The notes beneath the pieces were generated by a model. That model ran no database searches. It worked only from the letters and a program-made list of their open reading frames with translations, and had not been told where the DNA came from. The translations under genes were made by a program, and so were the position numbers. From positions 310,001 to 374,000 of the forward strand of contig NZ_JABWGO010000007.1 of the NCBI RefSeq assembly GCF_013363995.1: DNA of 64,000 bases, in the 5' to 3' direction. Positions 1-9,015 of the stretch are shown in pieces (within the stretch, counting starts at the first letter, position 1; the number at the start of each line of letters is the position of its first letter). This DNA is from Nonomuraea rhodomycinica. Its GTDB lineage: Bacteria > Actinomycetota > Actinomycetes > Streptosporangiales > Streptosporangiaceae.

Positions 1-252
1 CCCATCAACCTCTTCCTGGCCGTCGGCAAGCGGCTGACGCTGCGCGGCTTCATCGTCGGCGACCACCAGCACCTGGCCGGCGAGTACGCCCGGCTCGCCG
101 CCTCCTGGCTCCGCGAGGGGACCCTGCGCAGCCAGGAGACCGTCGTGGACGGCCTCGACAACGCCGTCGACGCCTTCCTCGGCCTCCTGCGCGGTGCGAA
201 CACCGGCAAGATGCTCATCCGCCTCACCCCCGCGGGGGAGTCCGGCGGGTGA
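1..252 (+). CDS. NADP-dependent MDR-family oxidoreductase (C-terminal part)
   Basis: Only the last 83 residues are in the window; the reading frame is open from base 1 and stops with TGA at 250-252. The sequence reads as the C-terminus of a medium-chain dehydrogenase/reductase of the CurA / leukotriene B4 12-hydroxydehydrogenase type: a helix with GKRLTLRGFIVGD followed by a segment on driving flow through the enzyme, and the typical end GANTGKMLIRL. Such enzymes reduce C=C bonds of enones with NADPH in the cytosol. The start and nucleotide-binding motif are outside the window, so substrate cannot be inferred. Confidence 0.8.
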   Translation, partial: PINLFLAVGKRLTLRGFIVGDHQHLAGEYARLAASWLREGTLRSQETVVDGLDNAVDAFLGLLRGANTGKMLIRLTPAGESGG

Positions 253-265
253 CCGGCCGACCGGG

Positions 266-311
266 CCGGACGGGCGCCTGAACGTCAACCGGACGGGCGC
301 CTGAACGTCAA
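266..311. repeat. 23-bp perfect tandem duplication at a gene end
   Basis: The 23 bases at 266-288 are repeated without mismatch at 289-311. The second copy contains the stop codon (308-310, read on the minus strand) of the glycosidase gene, so the duplication copies the last bases of that gene and its stop. The same unit length recurs at 35869-35914 and 63145-63213. Confidence 0.95.
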
Positions 312-2374
312 GTCGTGTGGCAGACCGTGCCGTTCAGGGTGAAGACCGGCGGCAGGATGTTCGGACCCGTGTACCCGGCCACGAACCCCGCGCTCACGCT
401 CCCCCCGCGCGCCGCGAGCCGGCCGTTGGAGTCGAGGCTGGTGGCCTTGACCGTGCGGCCGTCCTGCTCCCAGGTCGCGCTCCAGCCGCCGTTCATCCGC
501 TGCCACGCCGTCGGCCAGTCGAACGTGAGCGTCCAGCCGTCGATCGGCTCCGGACCGTTGTTGGTGATGTCCACGCCCGCGACGTAGCCGTTGCCCCAGT
601 CGTTGTCGTCGGTGAACCTGACCGTGCACGTGCTCGTGGCCGGGCTGCCGGTGGTGAACGTGAGCGGCGGCGAGGGCGGACCGACCTTGCCCGCCGTGTC
701 GCGGGCCAGCACGTTGAGCGTGTAGCGGGTGCCCGGGGTCAGGTTCGCGACGGTGAACGACGTGCCGGTCGTCTCGCCCAGCTGCTCGTCGGTCGCGCCG
801 TTCTGCCGGTGCAGCTCGTACTTGGCGACGGGATGCCCGCCCGCGGCGGCGGCCGGCCAGGAGACGGTGGCCGTGCGGTCGGTGACGGCGGACACGGTGG
901 GCGCGCCGGGCGCGCCCGGCGCCCCGGTGACCTGGCTCGCCGGGTGCAGCACGAGCGTGGTCAGCGAGTACGGCGGCAGCGTCCGGCTCGTCGCCGTGCC
1001 CGTCTGCGCGGTGGTGAGGCCGGTGCCGCCGTTGACGTACGTGTGGACGGTCGGCGCGGCGGCGGCCGGGGTGTAACCGGTGTACGCGATGGCGACCGTG
1101 CGCGCCGCGTCCGGGTCCTTGTTGACCAGCAGCACGGCCAGGTCGCCATCGGGGCGGCGCGCGGCGTGCGCGGTGACCAGCGGGTCGTCCGTGCCGGCCC
1201 GGACGAACCGGTCGCCGGGCCGGGCGAAGGCGTTCATCATGGTCAGGCCGTGGTACGGCGCGAACGGCGTGTTCAGCGGCGGCTCGCAGGCCGTGCCGTC
1301 GGCCAGGCAGGTGCCGCTCGACAGCAGGCCGAAGTCGCCGTAGTCGGTCTGGCCCGCCACCGTCGAGACCGTGCCGATGCCGTTGTGCACGTTCCACCAC
1401 TGGACCGTGAAGACGCCGCTCTCCAGCAGCCCGCTGTAGGCGTCGGCGAGGAACAGCGCCCCCGGCTGGGTGTTCGGGCCGACGCCCACGTTCGTCTCGG
1501 TCAGGCTGATGCCGATGCGGCCCGCGTCCGCCGGGGCGTACCGGGCGATCTGCTCCCGCGCCAGGTGCACCGCGTCCGTGATCTGCTCCGTCCTGGCCAG
1601 CGACTCGGCGGCGGTGCTGCCGCCCGGGTACCAGTGCAGGTCCACGAAGTCGATCTTCGATCCGGCGACGGTCAGCACGGTCCGGTTCCACGTGGCGGGG
1701 TCACCGCCGGCCACGATCCCGTCCGGCCAGTTGCCCGGCATGGTGAGCACCGCGCCGACCTTGATCGTGGGGTCCACGGCCTTCATCGCGTCGGCGAACG
1801 CCACCACGCCGTTGGCGTAGGCCGTGGGGCTCTTGTCCGGATGGTTGTCGGCCTCCCATTCCGAGCCGTAGTGGCCGTTGCCGTAGTTCTCGTTGCCGAC
1901 GGTCCAGTACGTGGCACCGTACTTCTTGGTGACGTTCGCGTACCGCACCCAGTCGGCCGCCTCCTCCGGGGTGCCGGTGCCGTAGTTGGCGATGATCATG
2001 GGTTGGGCTCCGGTCCGCTGGGCGGCGGCCATGAACGTGTCGAAGTCGGTGCCCGGGGCGACGTAGCCGCCCGGCGCGGTGTGGGTCTTCCAGTGGTAGA
2101 TGTCGCCGTACGAGCCGCCCGGGTACCGGAGCATCCGCACGCCCGCGCTCTTCAGCAGGTCGGACACCGCGGTGGTGCCCAGCTCCTTGTCCCAGATCGC
2201 GTCGTTGATGCCCAGCCCGGTCTCGGGCATGGTGGCGAGGCCGGCGTTGGCGTTCACGGTGATCTTCACCGGCGCGTCGGCCCCGCTCGCCGCGGACGTG
2301 CCCGGACCGGCGAGGACGAGTGCGCCCAGGAGCGCCGCCGAGACGGTGGCGGCGCGGAGTCGGTGAGTCCGCAT
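308..2374 (-). CDS. Secreted GH-A clan glycoside hydrolase with FN3 and CBM2 domains
   Basis: 688 residues. A signal peptide (residues 1-32, MRTHRLR then a hydrophobic stretch and an ASGA cleavage region) precedes a TIM-barrel hydrolase with the GH51-like motifs LRYPGG (82-87), GNENYG with probable acid/base Glu162, and LTETN with probable nucleophile Glu293. A fibronectin type III domain (about 493-580) leads to a C-terminal family 2 carbohydrate-binding module (about 583-688) with the usual terminal Cys pair and surface Trp residues. It probably attacks arabinose- or xylose-containing or cellulosic plant polysaccharides outside the cell; the exact family (GH51-like) is inferred from motifs. 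An in-frame start at 2413 would add 13 residues; I prefer 2374 because the signal peptide begins there, although neither start has a strong ribosome site. Confidence 0.85.
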   Translation of the reverse strand: MRTHRLRAATVSAALLGALVLAGPGTSAASGADAPVKITVNANAGLATMPETGLGINDAIWDKELGTTAVSDLLKSAGVRMLRYPGGSYGDIYHWKTHTAPGGYVAPGTDFDTFMAAAQRTGAQPMIIANYGTGTPEEAADWVRYANVTKKYGATYWTVGNENYGNGHYGSEWEADNHPDKSPTAYANGVVAFADAMKAVDPTIKVGAVLTMPGNWPDGIVAGGDPATWNRTVLTVAGSKIDFVDLHWYPGGSTAAESLARTEQITDAVHLAREQIARYAPADAGRIGISLTETNVGVGPNTQPGALFLADAYSGLLESGVFTVQWWNVHNGIGTVSTVAGQTDYGDFGLLSSGTCLADGTACEPPLNTPFAPYHGLTMMNAFARPGDRFVRAGTDDPLVTAHAARRPDGDLAVLLVNKDPDAARTVAIAYTGYTPAAAAPTVHTYVNGGTGLTTAQTGTATSRTLPPYSLTTLVLHPASQVTGAPGAPGAPTVSAVTDRTATVSWPAAAAGGHPVAKYELHRQNGATDEQLGETTGTSFTVANLTPGTRYTLNVLARDTAGKVGPPSPPLTFTTGSPATSTCTVRFTDDNDWGNGYVAGVDITNNGPEPIDGWTLTFDWPTAWQRMNGGWSATWEQDGRTVKATSLDSNGRLAARGGSVSAGFVAGYTGPNILPPVFTLNGTVCHTT

Positions 2375-2504
2375 GGAGGTCCAATCGACGCGCGGTGATC
2401 GAGGTGGCCTCATGCTGGGTTCGCCCCGGCCCGCTGTAAAGGGTCACCGGGCCCAGGGGCCGGCACGGGCGAGAAGACGCCGGTAGACGCCGGGGACCAG
2501 CGGG

Positions 2505-2529
2505 GCGGGGGTGAAAGTTTCACCCCCGC
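2505..2529 (-). terminator. Hairpin terminator of the two-component operon
   Basis: Perfect inverted repeat: arms GCGGGGGTGAAA (2505-2516) and TTTCACCCCCGC (2518-2529). It lies 5 bases after the response-regulator stop, and probably ends that minus-strand transcript. Confidence 0.65.
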
Positions 2530-2533
2530 GCTC

Positions 2534-3178
2534 TCACTGGCTGCTGAGGTAGGCGAGGACCGCGAGGACGCGGCGGTGGCCGCTGTCCTCCGGTGACAGG
2601 CCGAGCTTGGCGAAGATGCCGCCGATGTGCTTGTGCACGGCGTTCTCGGTGATGACCAGCCCGGCCGCGATCGTGGCGTTGTCCTTCCCCTCGGCCATCA
2701 GGGCGAGCACCTGGCGTTCGCGCGGGGTGAGGCCGGTGATCGGGTCGTGCGCGGGACGGCTGAGGAGTTGCGCGATCACCTCGGCGTCCATGACGGTGCC
2801 GCCGGCGGCGACCCGCCGCAGGGCGTCGACGAACTCGCTGACCCGGCTCACTCGGTCCTTGAGCAGGTAGCCGACGCCGCCGCGGCCGTCGGAGACCAGC
2901 TCGCCGGCGTACTGCTGCTCGACGTACTGGGAGAGGACGAGCACCGGCAGCCCGGGATGCCGGCGGCGAGCGTGGAGAGCGGCGTGGATCCCCTCGTCGC
3001 GGAAGGTCGGCGGCAGCCGTACGTCGACGATGGTGACGTCGGGCCGGTGTTCGTCGACGGCGGCGAGGAAGCCGGGGGCGTCCTCGGTGATCGCGGCGAC
3101 GTCGAAGCCCTTGGCGGTCAGCAGGAGTTCCAGCCCGCTGGACAGCAGGACGTTGTCCTCGGCGATCACGACGCGCAC
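2534..3178 (-). CDS. LuxR/NarL-family response regulator
   Basis: 214 residues. The N-terminal receiver domain shows the acidic pair (Glu7, Asp8), the phospho-acceptor Asp52 in TIVDVRLPP, and the Lys107-type site in LLKDRV. The C-terminal LuxR helix-turn-helix (about 148-205) starts with LTPRERQVLALMAEGKDNATIA. It would be phosphorylated by the sensor kinase encoded just upstream; the two genes overlap by 13 bases, so they are translated together. Target genes are not evident; both flanks (glycosidase and serine hydrolase) are possible. Confidence 0.93.
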   Translation of the reverse strand: MRVVIAEDNVLLSSGLELLLTAKGFDVAAITEDAPGFLAAVDEHRPDVTIVDVRLPPTFRDEGIHAALHARRRHPGLPVLVLSQYVEQQYAGELVSDGRGGVGYLLKDRVSRVSEFVDALRRVAAGGTVMDAEVIAQLLSRPAHDPITGLTPRERQVLALMAEGKDNATIAAGLVITENAVHKHIGGIFAKLGLSPEDSGHRRVLAVLAYLSSQ

Positions 3179-4320
3179 GGCAGGCTCACTGTGATCGTGG
3201 TCGGGCCGCCGGCGGGGCTGTGGACGCGGACGGTGCCGTCGAGCGCCAGGACGCGGTGGCGTATTCCGGCGATGCCGGTGCCCAGCGTCTCGTCGGCGCC
3301 GCCGATCCCGTCGTCGGTGACGGCGATCGACAGCCGGTCACCGGCGCGGGCCACCCGGACGGTGGTCCGGGTGGCCCGGCTGTGCTTGGCGGCGTTGGTG
3401 AGCGCCTCGGCGATCGCGAAGTAGGCCACGGCCTCGACCGCGGCGGGGACCGTGCCGAGGTCGCCGACATCGAGGGTGGTGCTGATCGCCGAACGGGTCC
3501 CCAGGGCGGTCAGCGCCCCGGCGAGGCCGCGGTCGGCGAGGATCGGCGGGTAGATCGTCCGAATCACCGAACGCAGCTCCGCCATGGCCTCCTCGGTGCC
3601 CTCGTGCGCCTCCCGCAGGAGCCTGCTCACCATCTCGGGGTCCTCGCCCAGGGACTCGCGGGCCGCGCCCAGCCGCATCGCGATGGCCACCAGCCGGGCC
3701 TGGGTGCCGTCGTGCAGGTCACGCTCGATCCGGCGGAGTTCGGCGCCGTGCGCGTTGATGGCGCCGGCCCGCGTCTCGGTCAGCGTCTCCACCCGCCGCG
3801 CCAACCGCTCCGCGGCCGAGGGGGACAGCGACGCGACACAGATCCGGGCGTGCAGGCGCGCCAGCGGGGGGACCAGCCAGTAGGTCAGGGCCGCGAGGAC
3901 GAGGATCTGTGCGGTCCCCAGGGTCAGCGCCGTGCCCCACCCGGTCAGCGGGACACCGATGGCGAAGCCGCCCGCGGGGGTGCCGGCGGGCAACGCCCAC
4001 CACAACGGCACCGTGACCGCCGTGGTGACGGCGTTGCCCGCGAGCACCACGGCGACGAGCCCGAACACCAGACTCGTCACGATGAACGCGCACAGCCACC
4101 CGAGGACACGCCAGGCACCGACACCGACCGGACCAGAGCTCGGAGTGAGCAGCAACCGGTCGGCGCGGCCGCGATGCCAGGACGCCCAGGCGCGAGCCAT
4201 CGCGGGGACGACGAGTACGGGCAGCGCGACCAGGGCGACCACGGCCGTGACCAGGCTCCCCAGCAGATAACCCAGACCGCGCCACATCGCCGCGAGCCGG
4301 CTGACCCCATGGTGGTTCAT
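3166..4320 (-). CDS. Membrane sensor histidine kinase (HisKA_3)
   Basis: 384 residues. Four to five hydrophobic segments in the first 155 residues form a membrane sensor module with little outside the bilayer. The HisKA_3 dimerisation helix has ERDLHDGTQARL with phospho-acceptor His203, and the ATPase domain near the end has AEALTNAAKHS (N box) and DDGIGGAD (G1 box). It is the partner of the overlapping response-regulator gene. Small, ligand-poor sensors of this type usually sense membrane state; the signal here is unknown. Confidence 0.92.
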   Translation of the reverse strand: MNHHGVSRLAAMWRGLGYLLGSLVTAVVALVALPVLVVPAMARAWASWHRGRADRLLLTPSSGPVGVGAWRVLGWLCAFIVTSLVFGLVAVVLAGNAVTTAVTVPLWWALPAGTPAGGFAIGVPLTGWGTALTLGTAQILVLAALTYWLVPPLARLHARICVASLSPSAAERLARRVETLTETRAGAINAHGAELRRIERDLHDGTQARLVAIAMRLGAARESLGEDPEMVSRLLREAHEGTEEAMAELRSVIRTIYPPILADRGLAGALTALGTRSAISTTLDVGDLGTVPAAVEAVAYFAIAEALTNAAKHSRATRTTVRVARAGDRLSIAVTDDGIGGADETLGTGIAGIRHRVLALDGTVRVHSPAGGPTTITVSLPCAS

Positions 4321-4433
4321 CCGGACAAGTCTGAGCCATGGCCACCAAGCCTGGCACTACAGCCCACTACCCCTTTTTCCCGCCGGTGAGCTGTATCGCC
4401 CGCCACCCCTCGCCGGACCTAGCGTCGACGCCC

Positions 4434-5663
4434 ATGACCAGTTCACCGATTGCCTCACCGCGGCGGCGCGGCCGATCCGTCCGACGGAACCTGACCGTGG
4501 CCGCCATCGTGGCCGCGACCCTTTCCGCCGGTTGCGTGTCCGGCGCGAGCGCCGCCGGCGGGTCCGACGACCACCTCCGGCTGCGGCGCGACGCCGACGC
4601 GATCGCCGCGCTCGGCGTGACGGGAGTGCAGGCCCGCCTGGTCACCCCCGACGGCCGGAACCTGACCGCCACCAGCGGCGCCGCCGCCCTGACGGCCCGG
4701 CGGCCGGTCCCTCGCGACGGCCACTTCCGGATCGCCAGCATCACCAAGGCGTTCGTCGCCACCGTGGTCCTGCAACTGGCCGGCGAGGGCAGGCTCTCCC
4801 CGGACGACACGGTGGAGCGATGGCTGCCCGGCGTGGTGTCCGGGAACGGCAACGACGGTCGCGCGATCACCATCCGCCACCTGCTCCAGCACACCAGCGG
4901 AATCCACGACGACTACCCCGACTACACCTCCGCCAAGGACTTCCAGCGGCACCGGTACGACGCCCACACACCCGAGCAGACCGTCGCCCGGGCGATGCGC
5001 CACCGCCCGGACTTCCGGCCCGGGACGAGATGGGGTTACTCCAACACCGGCTACGTCCTGCTCGGCATGGTCATCGAGCGGGCCACCGGGCGCCCCTGGC
5101 ACGAGGAGGTGCGGGATCGGATCGCCCGGCCGCTCGGGCTCCGTCACACCTTCTGGCCGGGTGCCTCAGCCAAGCTGCCCCGGCCGCACGCCGCCACCTA
5201 CCAGAGGTTCAAGCCCGGCGGCCCGCTCGTGGACGTCACCGAGCAGGTCGGCTGGGGCACCAACGGAGAGGCCGGGCTGGTCTCCACCACCGCCGATCTC
5301 AACCGGTTCTTCCGCGCCCTGCTCGGCGGCCGGCTCCTGCCACCGGCACAGCTGGCGCTGATGAAGCGCACCATGCCGGTCGGCAAGGAGTTCGAGCAGT
5401 TCATGCCGGGCGCCCGTGACGGGCTGGGGCTCCTCTCCCGCCCGCTGTCCTGCGGCGGGGTGTACTGGGGCCACGAGGGCGGCGATTCCGGCTGGATCAG
5501 CGCCGCCGGCGTCACCGCCGACGGCCGGCGCAGCGTCGCGCTCTCGTTGTCGGGCGTCGTCGCCGACTCCACGGCCGAGGTCCTGCGCGTGGAACGGGCC
5601 GCGAGCAAGCTGATCGACGACGCCCTGTGCGCGACTCCGGACGCCGGTCGCCGGCGGCGTTGA
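4434..5663 (+). CDS. Exported serine hydrolase, beta-lactamase / D-Ala-D-Ala carboxypeptidase fold
   Basis: 409 residues from the ATG at 4434; an upstream in-frame ATG at 4338 would overlap the divergent kinase promoter and is less likely. The N-terminus has an RRN twin-arginine-like motif and a hydrophobic segment (17-40), so export by Sec or Tat is probable. Catalytic motifs of class C-type serine hydrolases are present: SITK (Ser102, Lys105), YSN (Tyr202) and an HEGGDSG segment in place of the KTG box. The family hydrolyses D-amino-acid peptides, esters or beta-lactams; the substrate cannot be decided. The divergent sensor kinase begins only 113 bases away. Confidence 0.85.
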   Translation: MTSSPIASPRRRGRSVRRNLTVAAIVAATLSAGCVSGASAAGGSDDHLRLRRDADAIAALGVTGVQARLVTPDGRNLTATSGAAALTARRPVPRDGHFRIASITKAFVATVVLQLAGEGRLSPDDTVERWLPGVVSGNGNDGRAITIRHLLQHTSGIHDDYPDYTSAKDFQRHRYDAHTPEQTVARAMRHRPDFRPGTRWGYSNTGYVLLGMVIERATGRPWHEEVRDRIARPLGLRHTFWPGASAKLPRPHAATYQRFKPGGPLVDVTEQVGWGTNGEAGLVSTTADLNRFFRALLGGRLLPPAQLALMKRTMPVGKEFEQFMPGARDGLGLLSRPLSCGGVYWGHEGGDSGWISAAGVTADGRRSVALSLSGVVADSTAEVLRVERAASKLIDDALCATPDAGRRRR

Positions 5664-5740
5664 GGTCCGGCGCGTGCGCGGGGGCCCGGCGCCTGCCGTC
5701 GTCTCGCAAGCCGGTTGAAAGCGGTATGACGGACATTGCG

Positions 5741-5768
5741 GTCAGTCACGAGAGGTCAGTCACGAGAG
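5741..5768. repeat. 14-bp perfect tandem direct repeat
   Basis: GTCAGTCACGAGAG occurs at 5741-5754 and again at 5755-5768, immediately upstream of the ribosome site of the next gene. It could be a pair of regulator half-sites in the leader or a slippage product. Confidence 0.8.
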
Positions 5769-5780
5769 AGGAACTCTCCG

Positions 5781-6248
5781 ATGTCGATCGCGCGTCCCCT
5801 GATCGCTCTGTCCGGTCTCGCCGCCACCCTCATCGCCTTCACCCCGGCCGCCCAGGCGGCCACGGCCGCCTCCTGGGGCCCGTACTACGCCCCGGGCCAC
5901 GCGGCGAAGGCCGCCGGAACCCTCACCGCCTCGGGCGAGGACCACGCCGACATCCCGGCCGCCGACGTCGTCAAGATCGCCGGTACGGTCCAGGACTCCA
6001 CCCGTTCCACCGCGACCTGCGGCTGGGCCGTCTTCCGCGTCACGTACCGGGACTCCTCGAACAACCTGCCGTTCATGCACCACAGCTTCCGCGACTGCTC
6101 GTACGGCAGCCCGAAGCGGTTCTCCTTCGACCACCACGACGTCTACCAGGTCGAGCTGAAGGTCTGCGCACAGCCCAAGAGCGCCACCAGGCCCTCCAAC
6201 ACCTGTCTGTACGCGGGCACCTGGAAGGTCCTCTACCTGTCGAAGTAG
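5781..6248 (+). CDS. Small secreted protein of unknown function
   Basis: 155 residues from the ATG at 5781. A clear Sec signal peptide (about 1-27, ending TPAAQA|A) is followed by a soluble, His- and aromatic-rich domain with four Cys (in ATCGW, RDCSY, KVCAQ and NTCLY) that could form two disulfides. I do not recognise a named family; the even spread of beta-type residues suggests a small extracellular beta-sandwich. The gene stands alone between a serine hydrolase and a convergent gene. Confidence 0.75.
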   Translation: MSIARPLIALSGLAATLIAFTPAAQAATAASWGPYYAPGHAAKAAGTLTASGEDHADIPAADVVKIAGTVQDSTRSTATCGWAVFRVTYRDSSNNLPFMHHSFRDCSYGSPKRFSFDHHDVYQVELKVCAQPKSATRPSNTCLYAGTWKVLYLSK

Positions 6249-6260
6249 GACGCCGCCGGA

Positions 6261-6659
6261 TCAGCCCGTCAACGAGTGGACGGCGCGGACCTCCGTCACG
6301 GTGAACTCGTCCACGATGTGCCGGTTCTGCACCAGGAACCCGACCAGGCCCGCCACCGCCTCCACCCCCTGGGCCGCCCGGACCTGCCCGGTCAGGAGGA
6401 AGATCAGCGGAGTGGACGGCTGGTCGAGCGAGAAGTGGTGGCCGTGGCGGTGCACGTCGTGCAGCGCCCTGATCGGGATCGGCCGGGCGGAGGTGAACCA
6501 CACCGCCACCTCCCACACCGGCGAGGTCGCGTCCGCCCCTGCCCCGGCCTGGTAGCACGTCACGCAGCCCTGCGTGGCGTGCCGGCCGTGGGGACAGGTC
6601 CAGCGGTCGGCCTCCGCCTGCGACTGGGGGCGAGCGCCGAAGACGGCCGACTCGGTCAC
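6261..6659 (-). CDS. Hypothetical protein with a Cys/His cluster
   Basis: 132 residues with a GTG start at 6657-6659 and no convincing ribosome site, so the true start is uncertain. Residues 22-35 hold CPHGRHATQGCVTC, a possible zinc-binding cluster (C22, H27, C32, C35). The rest is a compact domain with FTSARPIPIRALHDVHRHGHHF and a strand-rich end. No known family is recognised. It sits downstream of, and on the same strand as, the LtrA-like gene (gap about 100 bases). Confidence 0.6.
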   Translation of the reverse strand: MTESAVFGARPQSQAEADRWTCPHGRHATQGCVTCYQAGAGADATSPVWEVAVWFTSARPIPIRALHDVHRHGHHFSLDQPSTPLIFLLTGQVRAAQGVEAVAGLVGFLVQNRHIVDEFTVTEVRAVHSLTG

Positions 6660-6762
6660 GCGGCGGCGCGCCGGCCGGGCCGGGGATGACGCGGCGTGTT
6701 CGCTGATGAGGACTCCTTCGCGTCGCCGACCGTATGGCCACCATACGCCCGGACAGTCGGGT

Positions 6763-7953
6763 CTACGCGGACCGCGTCACGACGGCGGCGCCGATCAGCA
6801 GGACGCAGACGCCCGCGATCGCCGCCACCACCGCGGCCACGCCGATCGGCGCCGCCGCGAGCGGCAGCAGCTCGACCACGGCCACCCCGCCCAGCAGCAC
6901 GGCGGGACGGACGACCGGCCGGTCCGCGATCGCCGCGTGGACCAGCCACAGCAGGACGAGGAACACGCCGACCGGGACCGCCACGGCGTAGCAGATCACC
7001 AGGGGCGACGCCGCGACATGGTGCCCGGTCTGCTCCACCGCGACCTCCAGGCCGGCGCCCAGAGCCGCCAGAGCCGCGAACACGCCGTAATGACCGTATC
7101 CCCACCGGAACGACCGGTGGCGGCGGTCGCTGAGCCCCTCGCCCGCCGGCGCGAGGAAGTACAGCCACCACAGGGCGAACAGCAGGACCAGGCCCGAGAC
7201 GGCGATGACCACCAGGGAGCCGCCGGCCTTGGTCGACTCCAGCGCCGCCGTGACCCCGCGGGTCACGGCGAGCACGCTCTCGCCCAGCAGGATGATCGTG
7301 AACAGTCCGTAGCGCTCGGCGATGTGGTGCGGGTGCCACGCGGTGGACCGGGTCCGCTCCGCCCACCACGGCACCATGAGCTCCAGAGCTGCCAGAGCGG
7401 CGAAGGACGGCACCCGGGCGGCCGGAGGCAGGGCGTCCGACTCCGCGAGCACCAGCCGGATCACCCAGCCCACCTGCACGGCCGCGATGCCGGTCGCGTA
7501 ACGCAGCGCGGTGCGCCGGCCCGCCGGATCCTCCACGGCGGCCCGCACCCACTGCGCGACCAGGGCGACCCGCATGATGAGGTAGCCGATCGTGACGACG
7601 CGGTAGTCGGCCTCGGCCGCCGCGGCCGGCACGCCGGCGGCCAGGACCAGCACGCCGCCCATCTGCACCATGGTCAGCAGCCGGTAGGCGACGTCATCGG
7701 TGTCGTACGACGAGGCGAACCAGGTGAAGTTCATCCACGCCCACCAGATCGCGAAGAAGACCTGGAGGAACAGGACGAGCCCGGCCGTCACGTGAGCCGC
7801 GGCGACGTCGTGCGCGAGCTGGGCGGTCGCCGCCGCGACCGCCACCACGAACGTGAGGTCGAACAGCAGCTCGAGCTGGCTGGAGACGCGGTGCGGCTCG
7901 TCGACCGCCCGCGCGCTCATCGGGATGCGGAGCCTGGTGCCCGGCGGTCGCAT
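6763..7953 (-). CDS. LtrA-family membrane protein
   Basis: About 396 residues. The opening EPHRVSSQLELLFDLTFVVAVAA and the following dozen hydrophobic segments, including RYGLFTIILLGESVLAV, are diagnostic of the low-temperature-requirement A (LtrA) family of integral membrane proteins. The molecular role is not established in any organism. Start: the ATG at 7953 has GGAGG 13 bases upstream; a GTG at 7965 is an alternative but has the GGAGG too close. Confidence 0.85.
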   Translation of the reverse strand: MRPPGTRLRIPMSARAVDEPHRVSSQLELLFDLTFVVAVAAATAQLAHDVAAAHVTAGLVLFLQVFFAIWWAWMNFTWFASSYDTDDVAYRLLTMVQMGGVLVLAAGVPAAAAEADYRVVTIGYLIMRVALVAQWVRAAVEDPAGRRTALRYATGIAAVQVGWVIRLVLAESDALPPAARVPSFAALAALELMVPWWAERTRSTAWHPHHIAERYGLFTIILLGESVLAVTRGVTAALESTKAGGSLVVIAVSGLVLLFALWWLYFLAPAGEGLSDRRHRSFRWGYGHYGVFAALAALGAGLEVAVEQTGHHVAASPLVICYAVAVPVGVFLVLLWLVHAAIADRPVVRPAVLLGGVAVVELLPLAAAPIGVAAVVAAIAGVCVLLIGAAVVTRSA

Positions 7954-8027
7954 GGGAGATGACACGCCTCCGACGATATTTCGCCGGAGCCGTCACGGGC
8001 ACAGGGCCCCCGGCAACGGCGGCCGCG

Positions 8028-8984
8028 TCAGCCGGATGAGGCGTCGCGGCCGGCGAGGCGGGCCCGCAGCCGGGCGGGGTCGGGCCAGTGCACGCCGTAC
8101 GCCCAGCCGGCCCGCTCGAACCAGCGGATCAGCCGCGCGCTCGGATCGACCTGCCCCCGCAGCACCCCGTGCCGGGCGCAGGTCGGCTCCATGTGGTGCC
8201 AGTTGTGCCAGCCCTCGCCGAGCGTCAGCAGCGCCACCCACCACACGTTCGACGAACGGTCGCGGGTGCGGAACGGGCGGTCGCCGAAGGTGTGGGCGAC
8301 GGAGTTCACCGACCACGTGACGTGGTGGACCACGGCGTAACGGACCAGCCCGCCCCAGAAGAAGGCCGTCCACGCGCCCGCCCACGACCACGACCACAGC
8401 CCGCCCACGACGGCCGGCAGCGCGAACGACAGCGCGGCGACGGCCGGGTAGGCGGCGTCGAACCGGCGCACGTCCGGGTCGGCCAGCAGGTCGGGCACCC
8501 AGTGCCGGGGGCTGGAGCGCCGGCGCGCGGTGTAGAACCAGCCGACGTGGGCGTGTGCCATGCCGCGCAGCAGGGCCCAGCCGTCGTCGCCGTAACGCCA
8601 CGGCGAGTGCGGGTCGCCCTCGCGGTCGGCGTACTTGTGGTGCCGCCGGTGCTCGGCCGTCCACAGCGTGACCGGACCCTCGACCGCCATGCCGCCCGCC
8701 AGCATGAGCGCGACGCGCAGCGGCCGGCGGCAGCGGAAGGCCCGGTGGGTGAACAGCCGGTGGTAGCCGACGGCTATCCCGAAGATGCTGATCAGGTACA
8801 TCACGACCGCGATGACGACGTCGCGCGGGCCGACGCCCCACCCCCACGCGGCGGGCACGGCGAGCGCCAGCAGCAGCACGGGGAGCACGACGAGGACGAC
8901 CAGGTAGACGGTGCGGCGGCCGGTGGTGACCGTCACCGTCTCCGCCGTGCCCGGGCCCGGCTGGGGGATGGCCGACGAGGTCAC
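8028..8984 (-). CDS. Membrane fatty-acid desaturase (acyl-CoA / stearoyl type)
   Basis: 318 residues, GTG start with GGGAGG five bases upstream. Hydrophobic segments at about 27-72 and 183-225 flank the three histidine boxes of the di-iron desaturase family: HRLFTH (75-80), EHRRHH (111-116) and GEGWHNWHH (256-264). The enzyme inserts a cis double bond into acyl chains at the membrane with O2 and electrons from a ferredoxin or cytochrome. It is divergent from the P450/dioxygenase operon with a 241-base shared regulatory region, so it may supply unsaturated substrate for that pathway (inference). Confidence 0.92.
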   Translation of the reverse strand: MTSSAIPQPGPGTAETVTVTTGRRTVYLVVLVVLPVLLLALAVPAAWGWGVGPRDVVIAVVMYLISIFGIAVGYHRLFTHRAFRCRRPLRVALMLAGGMAVEGPVTLWTAEHRRHHKYADREGDPHSPWRYGDDGWALLRGMAHAHVGWFYTARRRSSPRHWVPDLLADPDVRRFDAAYPAVAALSFALPAVVGGLWSWSWAGAWTAFFWGGLVRYAVVHHVTWSVNSVAHTFGDRPFRTRDRSSNVWWVALLTLGEGWHNWHHMEPTCARHGVLRGQVDPSARLIRWFERAGWAYGVHWPDPARLRARLAGRDASSG

Positions 8985-9015
8985 ACTGCCTCCCGTGATC
9001 GGCGAAGGGGACGCC

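Noticed and set aside
317-2398. 693-codon plus-strand open frame antisense to the glycosidase
   Set aside because: Arg/Gly/Val-rich translation without domains; it mirrors the GC3 bias of the real minus-strand gene, which has clear catalytic motifs.
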